From the NCBI GenBank assembly GCA_951828385.1, contig OX639973.1, positions 3,835,200-3,899,199 of the forward strand: a DNA stretch of 64,000 nt. The letters are read 5' to 3'. Each line of letters begins with the position of its first letter. Position 1 is the stretch's first letter. The notes below the pieces were generated by a model. It had not been told where the DNA came from, did no database searches, and saw only the letters and a program-made list of their open reading frames with translations. Both the position numbers and the translations under genes were made by a program. Shown piece by piece: positions 9,315 to 18,162 of this stretch. This DNA comes from an uncultured Poribacteria bacterium. GTDB taxonomy: Bacteria > Poribacteria > WGA-4E > WGA-3G.

Positions 9315-11642
9315 ATGAACACCAAACCCGATTATCTTACAATTAAGGATGCCGCCGAATTATTAGGTGTAACCCCAACAACCCTTCGCAATTGGGATAA
9401 ATCCAAAAAACTTGTTGCTCATCGTAACCCTGTAAATGGCTACCGATTATACGATGTTGAAGATGTGACAAAAATCTTGCGCGATAGAGGTGAAAACGAT
9501 CAGGCATATAACTTGGACGTTGTTTCTGATCAAACTGATGCCCAAATCTTTTTATTTCCAGATTTATTTTCTCAATCAGAGTCAAAACAGGACACTCGGA
9601 CACTCAGGTTGTTAGTCCGACAAATGAGCAAAGCTTTTCGTGATTCAATGGGGGGTGGTTTGCTTGAACGTTTTGAAGAAATATCAAAGGTACTATACTG
9701 CAAACTCTATGACGAACGGCAATGCAGAACCAACGATAACTACACGAAGCAGTTCTATTTTTCATCTGAGGCACCTTTAAATGAAACCTACCAAAGAATA
9801 GCGACACTTTATGAAAAGGCCATAAGTCTTTTACCCTATATCTTCACAAATTCTCAGCGTAAACTAAGTAATGACCAAAAAGCAATCGTCCGAATCGTTG
9901 AGCTTCTGCAGCCGGTCAGTTTGAGTAATATCCCTGCAGATATAAAAGGGACAGTATATGAAGAGTTAGTTCGGAATACATTTGAGAAGTCAGATAACCA
10001 ACAGTTTTTTACACCACGTCAAGTCGCAGAATTTATGGTGCGTTTCACCAATCCTCAATTGGATCAAACTTTATGTGATCCTGCTTGTGGTAGTGGTGGC
10101 TTTCTAATAGAAGCCTCAAAGCACATTGGACGTGTTTTATTCTCACAAGGAGAGGGAGAATTTTCGGCAAACCGAATTGCTCAGTATCTATCAAATCACA
10201 TTATCGGTTTAGAGATTGACAGACGAATGGCGTGGGTTGCACAAATGAATCTCATTATGCACGGTGACGGAGATGGTAACATTTATCACTTAGATGGCAA
10301 CGGTTCACTCGGTTTTTCAGACAATCTGAATCGTCTTGTCAAGTCAAATGAGTTAGATATTATTTTGACAAATCCACCATTCGGCAGTGATCTCTCAGAT
10401 AAAACGGATCTCTCCAAATATCAATTGGGCGAAGGAAAAACCTCTCGACGTAGAGGAATTCTCTTTATCGAACAGTGCATACGTTGGTTGAAGCCGGGCG
10501 GGCGTTTAGGAATTATTATTGAAGACAGTGTATTAAACGGAGCATCAAATGAAGATGTACGACGATTTGTTTTACAACATTGTGTTGTAGAAGCAGTGAT
10601 TAGCTTGCCCAATGTTACGTTCATGCCGTATTCAAGTTCAAAAACATCAATACTTTTCTTACAGAAAAAAAACAATAATCAAGAAACACAACCCCATATT
10701 TTTATGGCAAACGTGGAACAAATAGGACGAAAACAAAACGGCGATCCGCTCTATACTGGACAACGAGGCAAAGACGGTTCCCGTGAACTTTTGAGTGAAT
10801 TACCAGATGTTGTCAACGCTTGGCAAACTTACACTATAAGTGGTGTTCAATCAATAACACACTTATCACCCAAAATATTTGTATGTCCCCCTGAAAGATT
10901 TACAGACGGTATTGGGGAACGACTTGACGTTCAATTTCACCATCCTTCTCGGGCAACCGCCGAAAGGACATTAAACCGTTCAATCTATCCAACTCCTAAA
11001 CTCGCAGAACTGATTGTTGTACGTAATGGAATGGTAATACCGTCAACACAGGATCCTGATGAGATTTGGCAATATATAGGATTAGCAAACATTGTTGCGG
11101 CAACGGGCGAATATAGTGTATCCAATGTTCTTGGCCGCCAACTTAAGAGTGGGGTTCGTCGTTTTCATCCGCGAGACATTCTTTTTTCAAAACTACGCCC
11201 CGAACTTCGTAAATGTGTTTTAGTTCGGGACGACGAAGATGATGGCTATGCCTCATCGGAGTGTCTTGTTTTTCGCACATTAGAAGACGCTTTCGATGAC
11301 CCTCTCCTAAAAGATATAGCGTCGAAGAAAAAATCACTACAGCAATATCAAGTCAATAGAGAGTATCTGTCATTCATACTTCGTAGTGATATTGTATTCG
11401 GGCAACTGGTCTATCAAATTACAGGCAGTGGACGCCCAAGAGTTAACCAATCTGCGATACTTGGATTAAGAATTCCATTGCCTCCGTTACCCGTACAACT
11501 CGAAATTGTTGCCGCGTACAAAATGGCTTGGAAACATCACCTCGAGTGTCGAACCCGGAGCGAAACCGCATTACGAGAGGGAAAGGAAGCCTTAGAAGCA
11601 GCGTATCACCACGCAAACGATAGACTTTGTCCCCTGCCGTAG
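9315..11642 (+). CDS. HTH + N6-adenine DNA methyltransferase + HsdS-type specificity domain fusion
   Basis: 775 residues. The start chosen is ATG 9315, 8 nt after AGGAG; an earlier in-frame start at 9276 overlaps the palindrome. Residues 1-60 are a MerR/excisionase-like HTH (LTIKDAAELLGVTPTTLRNW, then NGYRLYDVEDV). Residues about 60-500 are a type I (HsdM-like) gamma methyltransferase with SAM motif DPACGSGGF at about 255-263 and catalytic NPPFG at about 353-357. Residues about 540-760 form a type I specificity (HsdS) target-recognition unit, with one TRD and a coiled-coil-like end. It methylates adenine in a DNA target set by its own TRD. A putative nuclease is encoded convergently next to it. 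Confidence 0.9.
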   Translation: MNTKPDYLTIKDAAELLGVTPTTLRNWDKSKKLVAHRNPVNGYRLYDVEDVTKILRDRGENDQAYNLDVVSDQTDAQIFLFPDLFSQSESKQDTRTLRLLVRQMSKAFRDSMGGGLLERFEEISKVLYCKLYDERQCRTNDNYTKQFYFSSEAPLNETYQRIATLYEKAISLLPYIFTNSQRKLSNDQKAIVRIVELLQPVSLSNIPADIKGTVYEELVRNTFEKSDNQQFFTPRQVAEFMVRFTNPQLDQTLCDPACGSGGFLIEASKHIGRVLFSQGEGEFSANRIAQYLSNHIIGLEIDRRMAWVAQMNLIMHGDGDGNIYHLDGNGSLGFSDNLNRLVKSNELDIILTNPPFGSDLSDKTDLSKYQLGEGKTSRRRGILFIEQCIRWLKPGGRLGIIIEDSVLNGASNEDVRRFVLQHCVVEAVISLPNVTFMPYSSSKTSILFLQKKNNNQETQPHIFMANVEQIGRKQNGDPLYTGQRGKDGSRELLSELPDVVNAWQTYTISGVQSITHLSPKIFVCPPERFTDGIGERLDVQFHHPSRATAERTLNRSIYPTPKLAELIVVRNGMVIPSTQDPDEIWQYIGLANIVAATGEYSVSNVLGRQLKSGVRRFHPRDILFSKLRPELRKCVLVRDDEDDGYASSECLVFRTLEDAFDDPLLKDIASKKKSLQQYQVNREYLSFILRSDIVFGQLVYQITGSGRPRVNQSAILGLRIPLPPLPVQLEIVAAYKMAWKHHLECRTRSETALREGKEALEAAYHHANDRLCPLP

Positions 11643-11674
11643 GAAATTATGTAGAATCCTTGAAAATTTCGTGA

Positions 11675-12469
11675 CTAATTTTCATCGTCTTTATTACCTA
11701 AACGATTTCTAGGCGAATGTTCATCAATTTTTTTAAGGAAATCCTCGAAAAGGCGTACTGTATCACTTAGGTTTTCAGCCTTTCGTCTTGTACTATGAAC
11801 AATACGCCAAAGTTTTCCATAGTTACCCGGATCAGGCACAAATTCCTTTTTTCTCTCGCTGTAGACAAGGACTTTCTCGCCTTCAATCTTTCCTTTTGTT
11901 ATTTTTAGTCGTACATCGCGCTCTTTAGCTATTTCACCCGCTGGCAGAATTACACCAGCAAAAATGTAAGGAAATTCGCCAATAATTCTTCCATCTTTTC
12001 CTAAGTCTGTCCATTTCCAACCAATTAACAGAAGCATATCTTTGTCAGGATCAATTGATATTGTTGGCGTACTGAAACGTGCTGCTTGCTCATCTGATTC
12101 GGCATCAACAGCTTTCATCTCGATTCTAAGTAGTGAAGTTAATGTGTCATCGCGGAAGTAGAAGTCAGGATATTCATGTGCGGTAGCGAAAGTTAATAAA
12201 TACTTACCATCATACCTCTCTTTGATGATAGCATTCATCTCGGTACTGAGAGCGTACTCAAGCATTGTCCCAATCCGAGTTCGATAGCTAGACAATTGGC
12301 GTTTATCCGTTGGCAGAGGTTCTACCTGACGGGTGCGCTTGGATAAGCGTTGAGGGCTAAAATTCGCGTTAACTCTCTGGATAGCTTTAGCCAGTAATTC
12401 ATTGAAATACTTTGAAATTTCCTCAATATCCGATTTACTTTGTGAAAGTAGTTCTGGCAGCGTGGGCAT
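11675..12469 (-). CDS. Putative PD-(D/E)xK restriction endonuclease
   Basis: 264 residues, convergent with the methyltransferase gene, 32 bp apart. The core shows a helix with Glu71 (GTMLEYALS), then PDFYFRDD (Asp102) and LLRIEMKAVD (Glu117, Lys119), which fits the PD-(D/E)xK nuclease fold. The N-terminus has a basic, Arg/Lys-rich segment that may contact DNA. Position beside a methylase-specificity fusion suggests it is the cleaving subunit of the same R-M system. It lacks helicase or translocase motifs of type I HsdR. The assignment rests on the motif and context; I do not recognise a named family. Confidence 0.65.
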   Translation of the reverse strand: MPTLPELLSQSKSDIEEISKYFNELLAKAIQRVNANFSPQRLSKRTRQVEPLPTDKRQLSSYRTRIGTMLEYALSTEMNAIIKERYDGKYLLTFATAHEYPDFYFRDDTLTSLLRIEMKAVDAESDEQAARFSTPTISIDPDKDMLLLIGWKWTDLGKDGRIIGEFPYIFAGVILPAGEIAKERDVRLKITKGKIEGEKVLVYSERKKEFVPDPGNYGKLWRIVHSTRRKAENLSDTVRLFEDFLKKIDEHSPRNRLGNKDDEN

Positions 12470-12656
12470 AAGCAGCCTTTTGATTTCTGATATAGGATAT
12501 GTGTATTGTTATGGTACTATGTGTGGTATTTGAAAGCAAGCAAAATTATCTGGGGGCAGTTTCAGGCTCACTTACTTTTTTTCTTGCACTCCGACCTTGA
12601 AGTTGCTATGATAAGTATAAACCAGCACACTCTTCTTGGCAACTTCGGAGACATGC

Positions 12657-13784
12657 ATGAACAACTATCGTATTGCAATTATCGGGTTAGGCGGCATGGG
12701 TGGAGCTCATGCCCAAGCGGTAGCGTTAGAGACGAACTGTGAACTCATCGCTGGCGCAGAAATCAACCCTGAACGCGCGAAAGCATGGAGCGAACGCTTC
12801 GGTGTCAAAGCCATCTATGACGACTACGAAAAGATGCTTGATGAACAAAAACCTGATATTGTCATCGTCCCAACGCAGGCACCGATGCACTATCCCCCAA
12901 CAATTGCAGCAGCACGGCGTGGTATCCACGTCTTCTGTGAGAAGCCGACTGCCCTCAACCTGATTGAAGCCGATGAAATGGTTGAAACCTGCGACCAACA
13001 CCACGTCAAGTTTGCCATTAATCATATCAAACGCGCCAGTCCTTACAACCGTCACGTTCTGTCGCTGATCGAAAAAGGCGAAATTGGGGACATCGTATTG
13101 CTGCAGGCAACCGACAAAGGTGGACGCAAGGTGGGTAATTCGCTGATGGAGATGGGGACGCATCTCTACGATTGGTTACGGCTCTTCGGCGGTGATGTCG
13201 AATGGACACACGCACATCTCGTTCAGATGGATGGGCGGCAATCAACCGTTGATGACATCAAACATACCCAAGAGGTTCACCCACATGATCGCGATGCTGG
13301 ACTTGTGCTTGGAGAACGCGGACACGCTTCTTTCCGATTCAAGAACGGCATCCACGCCGATGTACAGTTCCTCGCGCAACCACAGACCAACGATAACGCC
13401 TACGGTATTGATATTATCGGTACCGAAGGCAGGATCGCTATCCGAGAGAGCGTCGGCACAACGATGTTCATCCACAAAGGACAACATAAGACACCCGCAG
13501 AAGCGTGGGAACCTGTGCATCTATCCTCCGAAGACCTCGACGAGCAAGGGAACCCACGAGATAAAGCATCAATACGGCTGCTATTGCAACGCCTCATGCT
13601 ACGCGACCTGATTGAAGCCATTGAGGAAGATCGTGATCCCTTTGCGAGTGGTAGGGACGGCCGGGATTGCCTTGAGATGATTCATACGACATGGGAATCG
13701 CATCGCCAAGAGGCACGCGTCTATATGCCACTCACACCACGCGAACACCCGCTTGAACGGTGGAAAAGAGAAGAAAGTAATTGA
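12657..13784 (+). CDS. Gfo/Idh/MocA-family oxidoreductase
   Basis: 375 residues; start ATG 12657 is 6 nt after GGAG. The N-terminus has the NAD(P)-binding Rossmann signature YRIAIIGLGGMGGAHAQA. The family signature CEKPTALN lies at about residue 103. The C-terminal half is the usual alpha/beta substrate domain (GTHLYDWLRLFGGDVEW). Members oxidise or reduce sugars, inositols or related polyols with NAD(P). The substrate cannot be told from sequence. The next gene, 38 bp downstream on the same strand, is a methyltransferase, and the two may be co-transcribed. Confidence 0.9.
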   Translation: MNNYRIAIIGLGGMGGAHAQAVALETNCELIAGAEINPERAKAWSERFGVKAIYDDYEKMLDEQKPDIVIVPTQAPMHYPPTIAAARRGIHVFCEKPTALNLIEADEMVETCDQHHVKFAINHIKRASPYNRHVLSLIEKGEIGDIVLLQATDKGGRKVGNSLMEMGTHLYDWLRLFGGDVEWTHAHLVQMDGRQSTVDDIKHTQEVHPHDRDAGLVLGERGHASFRFKNGIHADVQFLAQPQTNDNAYGIDIIGTEGRIAIRESVGTTMFIHKGQHKTPAEAWEPVHLSSEDLDEQGNPRDKASIRLLLQRLMLRDLIEAIEEDRDPFASGRDGRDCLEMIHTTWESHRQEARVYMPLTPREHPLERWKREESN

Positions 13785-13822
13785 AAACAGCGAACTGATA
13801 CCGCGCCAGCAAGGAGCGATTT

Positions 13823-14503
13823 ATGCAACGTTTGGATATTCTTCACCCGTCGATTGACGACTATTTACTCGATATTATTCCTGAGCGCGATGAAGTACTC
13901 ACAGAGATGGAGACACACGCACGCGCAAACCGATTTCCAATCGTCGGACCACTCGTTGGACGCGTCCTGCACCAATTGGTGTTGCTAACCAATCCGACAC
14001 GAATTTTTGAGATGGGGTCGGGCTTTGGCTACTCGGCGTACTGGATGGCAAAGGCATTGCAAAAACCGGAAGCCTCTATCATCTGTACCGACGGTTCGCA
14101 AGAGAACGCAGATCGCGCAGCGGGGTATCTCGCACGCGGCGGTATCGCGGAGCGCATCGATTATCGTGTCGGCAATGCCCTCGAAATCATCGACGAAACC
14201 GAAGGCGAGTTCGACATCATCTACAACGACATCGACAAAGACGGATATCCCGAAGCGTTTCGGAAGGCGATTCCACGGCTCAGGAGCGGTGGGTTGTTCA
14301 TTACAGATAACATGATCTGGGGTGGACGCGTCGTTACACAGGAACCCGGTAGTCCTCCAGAAGGACTTGATGAGCGGGAGCAATGGTTCCATGCCGCGAC
14401 AATCGGTGTTAGGGAGCTGACGCAGCTTCTTTACAGTTCACCCGATGTATTCACGACGATTATTCCGCTTCGCGATGGCGTTTCGGTTGCGGTGAAACGC
14501 TGA
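13823..14503 (+). CDS. Class I SAM-dependent O-methyltransferase (caffeoyl-CoA OMT type)
   Basis: 226 residues, AAGGAG 6 nt before the ATG. Motif I is FEMGSGFGYSAYWMA at about residues 54-68, followed by CTDGSQEN as the ribose-binding acidic loop, and the metal-binding segment YNDIDKDGYPEAF at about 133-145, then GGLFITDNMIWGG. This matches the Methyltransf_3 family of small cation-dependent O-methyltransferases. It probably methylates a catechol-like or related hydroxyl group. It sits downstream of the oxidoreductase gene in the same direction. Confidence 0.9.
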   Translation: MQRLDILHPSIDDYLLDIIPERDEVLTEMETHARANRFPIVGPLVGRVLHQLVLLTNPTRIFEMGSGFGYSAYWMAKALQKPEASIICTDGSQENADRAAGYLARGGIAERIDYRVGNALEIIDETEGEFDIIYNDIDKDGYPEAFRKAIPRLRSGGLFITDNMIWGGRVVTQEPGSPPEGLDEREQWFHAATIGVRELTQLLYSSPDVFTTIIPLRDGVSVAVKR

Positions 14504-14533
14504 AGTAGCGATGTAAACGCGGTTAAGACGCGC

Positions 14534-15460
14534 CTACTTCGGTTTTGTCGGTTTCAAATGTTGCTCAAGGAATGCTTTGGTCAATTCTGGAACTTTTGGA
14601 TCTTTGAACCAGCCGTGACCACCGCCTTCCACCTTATAAAACGTCACCGGTGCTCCGACTGCCTCCAACGCATCTTTCAACAACACACTCTGTTGATACG
14701 GAACAAGTTTGTCTTGATCGCCGTGGATAATCAGAAAAGGTGGATCGTCTTTGGACACGTAAGTGATTGGGTTCGCTTTCGCGACGCGATCCTTATGTTC
14801 TTGAATGGGGCCCCCTACCAATTGGGACTCTGGAGAATCAGGTGCATTATGCACCAGTCCGTCCGGAAGGCGTTGCGCGTCCATCTGAAGGAAGTCTGTA
14901 GGACCGAAGTAATCAACGACGGCTTGCACCTTGCTGGATACCTCTAAATTCTCTCCTACCTCGAATGCCTCTACATCGCCCGCCGTGCCGAGCATAGCAA
15001 CAAGGTGTCCACCAGCGGATGAACCCCACGCCGCGAAACGATTGGGATCAAGGCGATAAGTCTCTGCATTCGCGCGCAGCCACCGGACAGCGGCTTTTAC
15101 ATCCTCGATTTGTGCGGGGAAGATGGCGTGCTGACTTAAACGGTAGTTGATACTTGCACCCGCATAACCGGCTTTAAGATATGCCATCGGGTTGTAATGC
15201 GCCTTGCTGCCACCACGCCAAGCACCCCCATGCACCCAGATAATGAGCGGTAGGTTTTCGCCTTCGTCGGGTACATAGAGATCAAGCTTCTGGCGTTCGT
15301 GTCCGTCGGTGACGTAAGCAAGATCCCGATGGACTTTTATACCTTCGAGGGCTTTTAAAGTTGCTGCGGGGTCCCGACGTTGCGCCAGAACCAGAGCAGC
15401 GACAAGAAAAAACAGGAGCAAGACGAGCGGAGTTCCGATTTCCATCATTGGTTTCCGCAT
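14534..15460 (-). CDS. Exported alpha/beta-hydrolase esterase (BD-FAE-like)
   Basis: 308 residues with an N-terminal hydrophobic segment (about 10-27) ending LVLAQ, acting as signal peptide or anchor. GGAGGAG precedes the start. It has the oxyanion-hole HGGAWRGG, nucleophile elbow GSSAGGH, acid loop HGDQDKLVP and catalytic His in GGGHGWF, in the correct order for the carboxylesterase/feruloyl-esterase-like group of alpha/beta hydrolases. It likely deacylates a sugar or aromatic ester in the periplasm. It is transcribed in the same direction as the RHH gene 16 bp upstream, so the two probably form an operon. Confidence 0.9.
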   Translation of the reverse strand: MRKPMMEIGTPLVLLLFFLVAALVLAQRRDPAATLKALEGIKVHRDLAYVTDGHERQKLDLYVPDEGENLPLIIWVHGGAWRGGSKAHYNPMAYLKAGYAGASINYRLSQHAIFPAQIEDVKAAVRWLRANAETYRLDPNRFAAWGSSAGGHLVAMLGTAGDVEAFEVGENLEVSSKVQAVVDYFGPTDFLQMDAQRLPDGLVHNAPDSPESQLVGGPIQEHKDRVAKANPITYVSKDDPPFLIIHGDQDKLVPYQQSVLLKDALEAVGAPVTFYKVEGGGHGWFKDPKVPELTKAFLEQHLKPTKPK

Positions 15461-15475
15461 TGACTTTCTCCTCCG

Positions 15476-15823
15476 TTATGGCGGGGTTTCATTTGCCTTC
15501 TGTTCAACAGGTTCAGACGGGTTTGTGTCCTCGGCAATCATCACCTCAAGTTCAGCTTTCAAGCCTTGAATCTGAGAAATCTTTTCCGCCATTTTATCAA
15601 ACATCTGCTGTTTGAATTTGATGCCTTCATCAATGAGGAATGCTGTCGCTTCAGAACGACTGTTAAATTGCCCGGATGCCACAAGTTCGTCAATCCGACT
15701 GAGATTTTCCTCATCGACTCTGACCATAACCACATTATCTCTTCGCCTCGGTCCTCTTGGGTGCCGCGGTCCACGTCTCCCACGTTGCCTTCTGCCTTGT
15801 TGTTTTGGATTCAATTCTGGCAT
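15476..15823 (-). CDS. Ribbon-helix-helix (CopG/Arc-like) regulator with RG-rich N-terminus
   Basis: 115 residues, AAGGAG 8 nt before the ATG. Residues 1-28 are very basic (RRQRGRRGPRHPRGPRRR), which could bind nucleic acid. Residues about 30-70 form an RHH: the beta strand DNVVMVRVDEE, then helices LSRIDELVASG and SRSEATAFLIDEGI. A helical, acidic tail follows, which may mediate oligomerisation. Its promoter overlaps two perfect palindromes, so it likely represses its own gene and the downstream esterase gene. Confidence 0.8.
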   Translation of the reverse strand: MPELNPKQQGRRQRGRRGPRHPRGPRRRDNVVMVRVDEENLSRIDELVASGQFNSRSEATAFLIDEGIKFKQQMFDKMAEKISQIQGLKAELEVMIAEDTNPSEPVEQKANETPP

Positions 15824-15860
15824 TGTAAAATCTCCTTTTTGCTAAAATACAAGTTAATCT

Positions 15861-15904
15861 AATTACATGTAATTATTATACAATATTACGTAATAGGTTG
15901 TCAA
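15861..15904 (-). promoter_or_regulatory. Consensus promoter overlapped by two palindromic operators
   Basis: On the minus strand TTGACA (15899-15904), 18-bp spacer, TATAAT (15875-15880). A perfect 10-bp palindrome ATTACGTAAT (15885-15894) lies in the spacer and a perfect 14-bp palindrome AATTACATGTAATT (15861-15874) lies at the start site. Both share ATTAC/GTAAT half sites, as expected for an RHH dimer array. Confidence 0.75.
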
Positions 15905-16133
15905 ATTAAGTTTTCATTTATGGATTATCAGTTCTTTGTCCGCTGCGGAAAACCGTGTGCAGAATGTCTAATATGGACAGAAAATGCTGAAAAGATACAA
16001 CGAAATATCTCTGGTGCTACCTTTCAATCCGAACTTTTAACAAAGTATTTATACATCCTTTGCAATTTCATGGTTTCGCTGTTAGAAGATTGACATCGGT
16101 TGAAATTTGGGGCTTGTTGCAGTTCGGTATTTT

Positions 16134-16190
16134 CTACTAAAACCTACTAAAACCTACTAAAACCTACTAAAACCTACTAAAACCTATAAG
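16134..16190 (+). repeat. 10-bp tandem repeat at the left end of the IS607 element
   Basis: Five consecutive copies of CTACTAAAAC, the last followed by CTATAAG. Such direct repeats near IS607 ends may be binding sites for the TnpA recombinase. Confidence 0.8.
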
Positions 16191-16225
16191 CATCTCATAA
16201 AATACAAAGTTATATAGTTTTTTTC

Positions 16226-16255
16226 TTGACAAACCTTTTATTTTTCTGCTATAAT
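16226..16255 (+). promoter_or_regulatory. Promoter of tnpA
   Basis: TTGACA (16226-16231), 18-bp spacer, TATAAT (16250-16255). The start site falls close to 16262, leaving only a short leader with GGAAGG before ATG 16278. Confidence 0.7.
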
Positions 16256-16277
16256 ATGGGAAATGGAAGGTAAAATC

Positions 16278-16859
16278 ATGCCTTCTCACCGCACGCCCGG
16301 CGGTCAACGTATGTATGATTTAGCAGAACTCTTAGGTGTAAATGATTTGACCTATCCTACGATTGGTTATGCCCGCGTCTCGAGTTCGGATCAAAAGGAA
16401 GATTTAGAACGTCAGCATGCTGTCCTTGAGGCATTTTGTAATAAGAAGGGTTGGCAGACTGAAATCATAAGAGACCTCGGCAGTGGAAACCTGAATTACC
16501 ATAAGAAAGGCTTACTCCGCCTCCTTGAGTTACTGGTGCGGGGTCAAATGTCGCGTCTGGTTATCACACATAAGGACAGACTCCTTCGCTTTGGTGCAGA
16601 GATCGTTTTTCGTATCTGTGAACTCAAAGGTATAGAGGTTGTCATTATCAACAAAGGTGAGCAGCCTTCTTTAGAGGAAGAACTCACACAAGATGTCCTG
16701 GAAATCATGACTGTATTTTGTGCGAAACTCTACGGACGACGTTCTCATAAGTCAAAGAAAATGGCAGAAGAAATAGAGAAGATCGTCTCCGAAGAAAAAC
16801 AGCAATTGGAACTACATTTTGGCACTCCGCACACAGAAAATAGCACTGAATCCGAATAA
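16278..16859 (+). CDS. tnpA: IS607-family serine recombinase TnpA, short N-terminus
   Basis: 193 residues from ATG 16278 (GGAAGG 7 nt upstream); ATG 16263 is another possible start but lies at the transcription start. The catalytic domain begins IGYARVSSSDQKEDLERQ, with the nucleophilic Ser in RVSSSDQ, followed by THKDRLLRFG and a family-typical basic tail GRRSHKSKK. IS607 TnpA usually begins with a full MerR-like HTH ending RTPGGHRRY; here only the tail of it, HRTPGGQRMY, remains. This may be a natural short form or a truncation. The gene overlaps tnpB by 41 bp. Confidence 0.85.
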   Translation: MPSHRTPGGQRMYDLAELLGVNDLTYPTIGYARVSSSDQKEDLERQHAVLEAFCNKKGWQTEIIRDLGSGNLNYHKKGLLRLLELLVRGQMSRLVITHKDRLLRFGAEIVFRICELKGIEVVIINKGEQPSLEEELTQDVLEIMTVFCAKLYGRRSHKSKKMAEEIEKIVSEEKQQLELHFGTPHTENSTESE

Positions 16860-17910
16860 CAAGCAATCCACGCTTATGTCTCAGCACGCGGGTTATGCCC
16901 GTGTTGCCTTCAACTTTGGTTTGTCGTCCTTCAAAGTCGGCTTAGACCAAGACGAATGGCGAAGTCATGTTGACATAAAGCGTGAGTTTAACGCTGTCAA
17001 ATACGATAAGTTTGACTGGTGTAAAGACCTGTCGCAAAATGCGTCTAAGAATGCTATCCACAATCTTGGAGACGCTGTAACCCGTTGGAAAAAAGGACAA
17101 AACAAGTTCCCCGTCTATAAGAACCGATCTGGTAAATGCTCTTACCAAGCAGACAATGGCTACGGAACTGTTGAAGTCCATAAGAAACGTATCAACCTTC
17201 CCAAAATAGGGTGGATACGCATGCGTGAGGAACTGCGCTGGACAGGTGAAATCACCAAGGTCGTTGTGTCAAAGCACAATGACAAATGGTATGCTTCTAT
17301 CACCGTCAGACGCCTCGATAGCAACAACTACAAGCATCAGCCTGACTTGTTCACTGACAAACACCCTATCGGCATAGACGTAGGTATCAATACACTGGCG
17401 ACATGCTCTAATGGCGATACCTATGATAACCCACGCCCCCTAAAGCGATATGAACGCAAGTTAGCACGTGCGAACCGTCGGCTCTCTTGCAGGCAGAAAG
17501 GCAGTCAGAATTGGTATAAGGCAAAGCATATACTTACTTCTGTCCATGCGCGTATCGGTAATATCCGAGAAGACGCTCACCACCAAGCAACGATACAGAT
17601 TGTCCGCAAAGCCTCTGCTATCGGTATAGAGACACTGAATATCAGCGGACTACTCAAGAACCGAAAGATCGCTAAAGCCTTATCGGATTCAGCACTTGGT
17701 GGCTTTCTGTCTAAACTGAAGTATAAAGCCGATAGGCGTGGCATCCCTATAGACGAAGCGGATAGGTTCTTTGCCAGCAGTAAAACCTGTAGCAACTGCG
17801 GACACAAGAAAGCAGATTTGCTGCTTTCTCAACGCACCTATCACTGCTCCGAATGTGGCTTTGACTGCGATAGAGACCTAAACGCGGCTATCAATCTATG
17901 TCCCGCTTGA
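16819..17910 (+). CDS. tnpB: TnpB RNA-guided endonuclease (IS607-associated)
   Basis: 363 residues. RuvC-like catalytic residues are present: Asp in HPIGIDVGINTL, Glu in IGIETLNISG and Asp in DCDRDLNAAINL. The zinc finger CSNCG...CSECG lies between them near the C-terminus. This is the full catalytic set, so the protein may be active. TnpB uses an omega RNA from the 3' end of its own gene to cut DNA and promote retention of the element. The start overlaps tnpA, and upstream starts in this frame are not better supported. Confidence 0.85.
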   Translation: MALRTQKIALNPNNKQSTLMSQHAGYARVAFNFGLSSFKVGLDQDEWRSHVDIKREFNAVKYDKFDWCKDLSQNASKNAIHNLGDAVTRWKKGQNKFPVYKNRSGKCSYQADNGYGTVEVHKKRINLPKIGWIRMREELRWTGEITKVVVSKHNDKWYASITVRRLDSNNYKHQPDLFTDKHPIGIDVGINTLATCSNGDTYDNPRPLKRYERKLARANRRLSCRQKGSQNWYKAKHILTSVHARIGNIREDAHHQATIQIVRKASAIGIETLNISGLLKNRKIAKALSDSALGGFLSKLKYKADRRGIPIDEADRFFASSKTCSNCGHKKADLLLSQRTYHCSECGFDCDRDLNAAINLCPA

Positions 17911-18056
17911 CCTTCAAACCGTCGCCACGAGTTGCGAGGAGACGATAAACGCCTGTGGAGTTTCTCTAAGACCTCACTTGAGAGGCACGAAACGCTGAAG
18001 CAGGAAGTATGGCAGAAATCAAAGAACAGTGTAGAGGTTTATAGGTTTTTATAGAT
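17911..18056 (+). ncRNA. Candidate omega (guide) RNA region of the IS607 tnpB
   Basis: 146 bp between the tnpB stop and the presumed right end, without an ORF. By analogy with known TnpB systems, the scaffold RNA covers the 3' end of tnpB and this tail, with the guide lying just past the element end. The position is inferred from the family, and I did not fold it. Confidence 0.4.
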
Positions 18057-18162
18057 GCTATCACATTCTTGAGGTTTTGTTAAGTCCTATACAACGGTAT
18101 AATAGGTTGTGTAAATTAAACCAGCCGGAGCAAATTATTGAAATAAGGAGAGACCCAACCAG

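Larger units (their letters stand above)
16134..18056 (+). mobile_element. IS607-type insertion element (tnpA serine recombinase + tnpB)
   Basis: It holds a serine-recombinase tnpA and an overlapping tnpB. The left side starts with a 10-bp tandem repeat and then AAAACCTATAAGCATCT; the right side carries AGGTTTATAGGTTTTTATAG and AGATGCT, an inverted match to the left motif (AGCATCT, AAAACCTATAA). The exact ends are uncertain because IS607 elements lack true terminal inverted repeats. Confidence 0.65.
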
